Position numbers and translations under genes: made by a program. From assembly GCA_018815325.1 (NCBI GenBank), contig JAHIYE010000020.1, positions 124,001 through 188,000 on the forward strand: 64,000 nt of DNA, read 5' to 3'. The stretch is from Gammaproteobacteria bacterium. Lineage in GTDB: Bacteria > Pseudomonadota > Gammaproteobacteria > Burkholderiales > Burkholderiaceae_C. The notes beneath the pieces are model-generated. The model saw nothing but the letters and a program-made list of their open reading frames with translations, searched no databases and was not told where the DNA came from. Every line of letters begins with the position of its first letter. The first letter of the stretch is position 1. This document shows, one piece after another, positions 60,372 through 64,000 of this stretch.

Positions 60372-61076
60372 ATGATTCCAATCAAGACTGATTCCGCCTG
60401 GCGCGGAACCTCCGATTGCCGTAATTGCGGCATTCGCGACATGGTGCTTTTTGCTGACCTCAATGAGCACGATTTCAGCATGATCCATGCACCGATCGAC
60501 GACCTGGAGATCAGGCAGGGCGCGACGCTGTACGCCGAAGGCGACTCCGCACAGGGTGTTTTCACCTTGCGTACAGGCATGATCAAGCTGGTACGGCTGA
60601 CCCCCGATGGACGGCAACGCATTGTGCGGGTGCTGCGTCAGGGCGATGTAGCGGGGCTTGAGGCGCTCGGCACGGCGCACTATGCCAGCGAGGCCATTGC
60701 CCTGACGGACATCAGCGTGTGCCGGATTCCGCTGGAGGTGATGCACACCCTGGGCGCCAGCAGCCCGCGACTGCATCTCAAGCTCATGCAGAAATGGCAG
60801 CAGGCCCTCAAGGATGCGGATGACTGGCTGGCTGATCTCAACTTTGGTTCGGCGCGGCAACGCGTTGCCAACCTTATTCTCAAGATGCGCTGCCCTGCCG
60901 ATGGCCAGACGACCACGCTGTTTGCCCGCGAGGACATGGGCGCCATGCTGGACCTGAAGCTCGAAACCGTCAGTCGCGAGATCAGCGCGCTGGTGCGGCA
61001 GGCGGCAATCGAGCCGATTGACCGTCTGGGGCGGCGCTACCTCATTCGTGACATCCAGCAGTTACAAACAGCCTGA
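60372..61076 (+). CDS. Crp/Fnr-family transcriptional regulator
   Basis: 234 residues from ATG 60372. An N-terminal cNMP-binding-like beta barrel (about 30-125, LYAEGDSAQGVFTLRTGMIK) and a long dimer helix precede a winged helix (REDMGAMLDLKLETVSREIS). Cysteines near the start, DCRNCGIRD (C16, C19), recall the Fe-S cluster site of FNR/ANR, but the third closely spaced Cys is missing; another lies in ISVCRIP. It may therefore sense redox by another route, or bind no cluster. It is 41 bp ahead of a PhnD-like gene on the same strand, which is likely in its regulon or operon. Confidence 0.88.
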   Translation: MIPIKTDSAWRGTSDCRNCGIRDMVLFADLNEHDFSMIHAPIDDLEIRQGATLYAEGDSAQGVFTLRTGMIKLVRLTPDGRQRIVRVLRQGDVAGLEALGTAHYASEAIALTDISVCRIPLEVMHTLGASSPRLHLKLMQKWQQALKDADDWLADLNFGSARQRVANLILKMRCPADGQTTTLFAREDMGAMLDLKLETVSREISALVRQAAIEPIDRLGRRYLIRDIQQLQTA

Positions 61077-61117
61077 AATTCTGTGCAAAATGTGGCTTGG
61101 CACATGGAGGACAGAAC

Positions 61118-61945
61118 ATGAAAAATAGATTGTCGTTGGTGGGGTGCTTCTTGATGGTTGCGTTATGGCTGCCATTGCAGGTGCGAGCCGAGAGTGATCT
61201 GGTGCTCGCCATCAGCGAGGGCAGCTCAGGCGGGCTGGACCATGCCCGGGTGATTGCCAAGTACCAGGGCTTTGGCAATCTGGTCGGCAAGGCGATCAAC
61301 CGCAAGGTGGTGGTGGTTTTTATTCGCGAGTTTGCAAAACTGGAAGAGGGTATGCAGAACGTGCGCTTTGACTTTGTCATGGCCCGGCCCAGCGACTACC
61401 CGGCCCGCGGCATTCGCGACTATGGCTACCGGTATGTGGCCAATGCCAAGCCGGATGGTCAGTGTTACATCATCGTGCCGAAGAATTCGGCCTTGAAGTC
61501 CCTGCAAGAGGCCAAGGGCAAGCGCTGGGCACAGCCGAACCCTGCTGCCTACATGAGCAAGTTTTGTCGGGCTGAACTGCTTGATCAAGGCATCAAGCTG
61601 GATGAGGAAAAAGTGACACACGTGCGTGAACAGGATGCCGTGGGCTTTTATCTGGAAAACGGGCTGGCCGACGTGGGAACGGTCGCTTCCTACTCCGGGC
61701 TTGGGAAAGGCTGGGAGGGCAAGGGGAACCATGTGCTGCACAAAAGCATTGTGCAACCGTACTTTCCTTTGATCGCGAGCAAGAATATTTCCGTCAAACA
61801 GGTTGAGGCCATTCAGGCGCAGTTGCTCAAGCTGGCGGACAGCGAAGAAGGTGCTGCAGCCCTCAAGTCGGTCGGCGTCAAATCGTTCGTAACGTCCGAC
61901 GCCTCGAAGCTCGCCGCTCTGCTGGTCTGGCTTGACCGAAAATAA
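61118..61945 (+). CDS. PhnD/phosphonate-binding-like periplasmic substrate-binding protein
   Basis: 275 residues from ATG 61118 with GGAGG upstream. Signal peptide cleaved near VRAESDLV (about 25). The type II periplasmic-binding fold has SEGSSGGLDHARVIAKYQ, FVMARPSDYPARG and NGLADVGTVASYSG. No ABC permease or ATPase genes are adjacent, so it may work as a sensor partner or scavenge for a distant transporter. The ligand (phosphonate, phosphite or other oxyanion) cannot be set by sequence. It follows the Crp/Fnr gene. Confidence 0.85.
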   Translation: MKNRLSLVGCFLMVALWLPLQVRAESDLVLAISEGSSGGLDHARVIAKYQGFGNLVGKAINRKVVVVFIREFAKLEEGMQNVRFDFVMARPSDYPARGIRDYGYRYVANAKPDGQCYIIVPKNSALKSLQEAKGKRWAQPNPAAYMSKFCRAELLDQGIKLDEEKVTHVREQDAVGFYLENGLADVGTVASYSGLGKGWEGKGNHVLHKSIVQPYFPLIASKNISVKQVEAIQAQLLKLADSEEGAAALKSVGVKSFVTSDASKLAALLVWLDRK

Positions 61946-61993
61946 ATACCTTGGGCTGGTTCACACGTATTTCCAGCGTGTGAAAGGCTGGGT

Positions 61994-62935
61994 TTAGCGT
62001 TGCGTGGGCAGGGCGACGTGCCTGCCGTAGTTCTCGGCCAGAAATACCTCCGCACGCTCCAGAATGAAGTAACGAAAGGCCTCGGCTGCAGGCGAGAGCA
62101 GCTTGGATTGCGTATGCACGACGTTCCAGGCACGCACCACGGGCGTACCCTCTACCTCGAGGATGGCGATGAGTTGGTTGTCCAGCTCCAGACCCAGCGT
62201 GTGGAGGGAGAGAAAGCTCAGTCCCATGCCGGCCATGACGGCCTGCTTGATGATCTCGTTGCTGGCGAGCTCCATCGAAACGGTGGGCTCAAAATGGGCC
62301 GCATTGAAGAAGTTCTCCAGCGCGGAGCGCGTGCCCGAGCCTTCCTCACGCATGATGAAAGCATGTGAGCGCAGCGACTCCACTGTGAGGTGGCCCAGCT
62401 TCACCAGCGGATGATCGACCGCTGCCACAAACACATGCGGGTGGGCGGCAAACGGCTCGGCGCGTGTCGCGAGTTCCTGGGGCGGGCGGCCCATGATGGC
62501 AATGTCCACCTCGTTGGCCTGCAGCATCTTGACGAGTTGCTCTCGGTTGCCGGCGACCAGCTTGACCTCGATGCCCACATGCTCGCGACGGAATTCGGCC
62601 AGCAGACGCGGCAGGAAGTATTTGGCCGTGCTGACCATGCCAATGGTGAGGGTGCCGGTCTCCAGACGCTGCAGACGTGCAGCCGCGTCCTCCGCATCCT
62701 TGAGCGTGGCGAGAATCTTGCGCGCATAGACCAGCATGTATTCGCCCACGGTGGTGAGTGATACCAGGCGGCCGTTGCGCTCAAACAGAGGCATGCCCAC
62801 ATGACCTTCGAGCTCCTTGATCTGCATGGTGACCGCAGGCGGCGTGAGGTGCAGTGCTTGCGCCGCTTTGCTGAAGCTCAAGTGTTTAGCGACCTCGGTA
62901 AATACCCGGATCTGACGAAAGGTTGCGTTCTTCAT
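61994..62935 (-). CDS. cbbR: LysR-type regulator of the Calvin cycle operon
   Basis: 313-residue LysR regulator. The N-terminal helix-turn-helix is FSKAAQALHLTPPAVTMQIK; a co-inducer domain follows from about residue 90 (GTLTIGMVSTAKYFLPRLLA). The divergent position next to a RuBisCO large-subunit gene, across 105 bp, is the classic cbbR-cbbL arrangement. CbbR activates cbb transcription in response to metabolites such as RuBP or NADPH, depending on species. Confidence 0.94.
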   Translation of the reverse strand: MKNATFRQIRVFTEVAKHLSFSKAAQALHLTPPAVTMQIKELEGHVGMPLFERNGRLVSLTTVGEYMLVYARKILATLKDAEDAAARLQRLETGTLTIGMVSTAKYFLPRLLAEFRREHVGIEVKLVAGNREQLVKMLQANEVDIAIMGRPPQELATRAEPFAAHPHVFVAAVDHPLVKLGHLTVESLRSHAFIMREEGSGTRSALENFFNAAHFEPTVSMELASNEIIKQAVMAGMGLSFLSLHTLGLELDNQLIAILEVEGTPVVRAWNVVHTQSKLLSPAAEAFRYFILERAEVFLAENYGRHVALPTQR

Positions 62936-62940
62936 TAAGT

Positions 62941-62960
62941 AATTCCTGAATAGAAATTAT
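62941..62960. promoter_or_regulatory. Candidate CbbR operator in the cbbR-cbbL gap
   Basis: TAATTCCTGAATAGAAATTA has inverted arms TAATTC/GAAATTA, containing the T-N11-A type pattern of LysR sites. It lies 6 bp upstream of the cbbR start, as expected for an autoregulatory site, within an AT-rich divergent promoter (62936-63040). Confidence 0.5.
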
Positions 62961-62971
62961 ATTAATTGTGA

Positions 62972-64000
<1,029 letters not shown>

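Overview
The window is a dense, GC-rich bacterial chromosome segment that reads as a betaproteobacterium of the order Burkholderiales, most likely family Comamonadaceae. The grounds are gene order (dusB-fis-purH, pilG-H-I-J-chpA, yqgE-ruvX-pyrR-pyrB-pyrC'), the style of the proteins, and seven copies of a short dispersed repeat of the AATTGCTATT...ATAGCT type that I associate with that family. No species can be named from the sequence alone. A red-type RuBisCO gene with its regulator, and a large block of sulfide/thiosulfate genes, point to a sulfur-oxidising chemolithoautotroph or mixotroph.

Layout. 1-18180 is mostly housekeeping: nrdA with two NrdR boxes; a tightly overlapped reverse-strand operon (cytochrome c assembly-like gene, small zinc-ribbon protein, pilS, pilR, ampD); ffh; an unknown 177-residue protein; miaB; a tRNA with a CAU anticodon; an enoyl-CoA hydratase; an M61 peptidase whose start lies inside dsbC; a UbiH-type hydroxylase; and a MOSC protein. 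18181-19541 is a scar: a broken N-terminal ychF copy, a ChrR-type bicupin gene, and the next part of the broken ychF in inverted orientation, directly before the intact ychF. 19542-26545 holds ychF, a YqaA-like protein, dusB-fis, purH, hemL and a thiD-like kinase. 26662-36383 is a short rubredoxin followed by the type IV pilus chemosensory operon pilG-pilH-pilI-pilJ-chpA. 36449-42548 holds phr, the yqgE-ruvX-pyrR-pyrB-pyrC' pyrimidine operon (pyrC' encodes an apparently inactive dihydroorotase), and an acyltransferase.

42549-43976 is an accessory patch. It contains a convincing integron attC site between a two-helix membrane protein cassette and a GFA-family cassette, with no integrase visible. 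Next comes a divergent iron ABC transporter pair (fbpC/fbpB) around a Fur-like box.

46853-55708 is the sulfur island: a thiol-switch ArsR-family regulator (SqrR/BigR-like), a secreted DsrE-like protein, flavocytochrome c sulfide dehydrogenase (fccAB), a full-length YeeE transporter, a SoxH-like metallo-hydrolase with a periplasmic thioredoxin, and then an operon of two half-size YeeE genes, a secreted peptide with six (N/S)PCA repeats, an uncharacterised 219-residue protein and a periplasmic rhodanese. That last operon has a good sigma-70-type promoter followed by a CsoR/CstR-like palindrome. It is the best candidate here for an undescribed system, perhaps for sulfane-sulfur or metal handling.

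55871-59310 is an arsenic resistance island with both classes of arsenate reductase, ArsH, ArsR and an ArsB-type pump. 59335-64000 holds a class II glutamine amidotransferase, a Crp/Fnr regulator, a PhnD-like periplasmic protein, and the divergent cbbR/cbbL pair; cbbL runs off the right edge.
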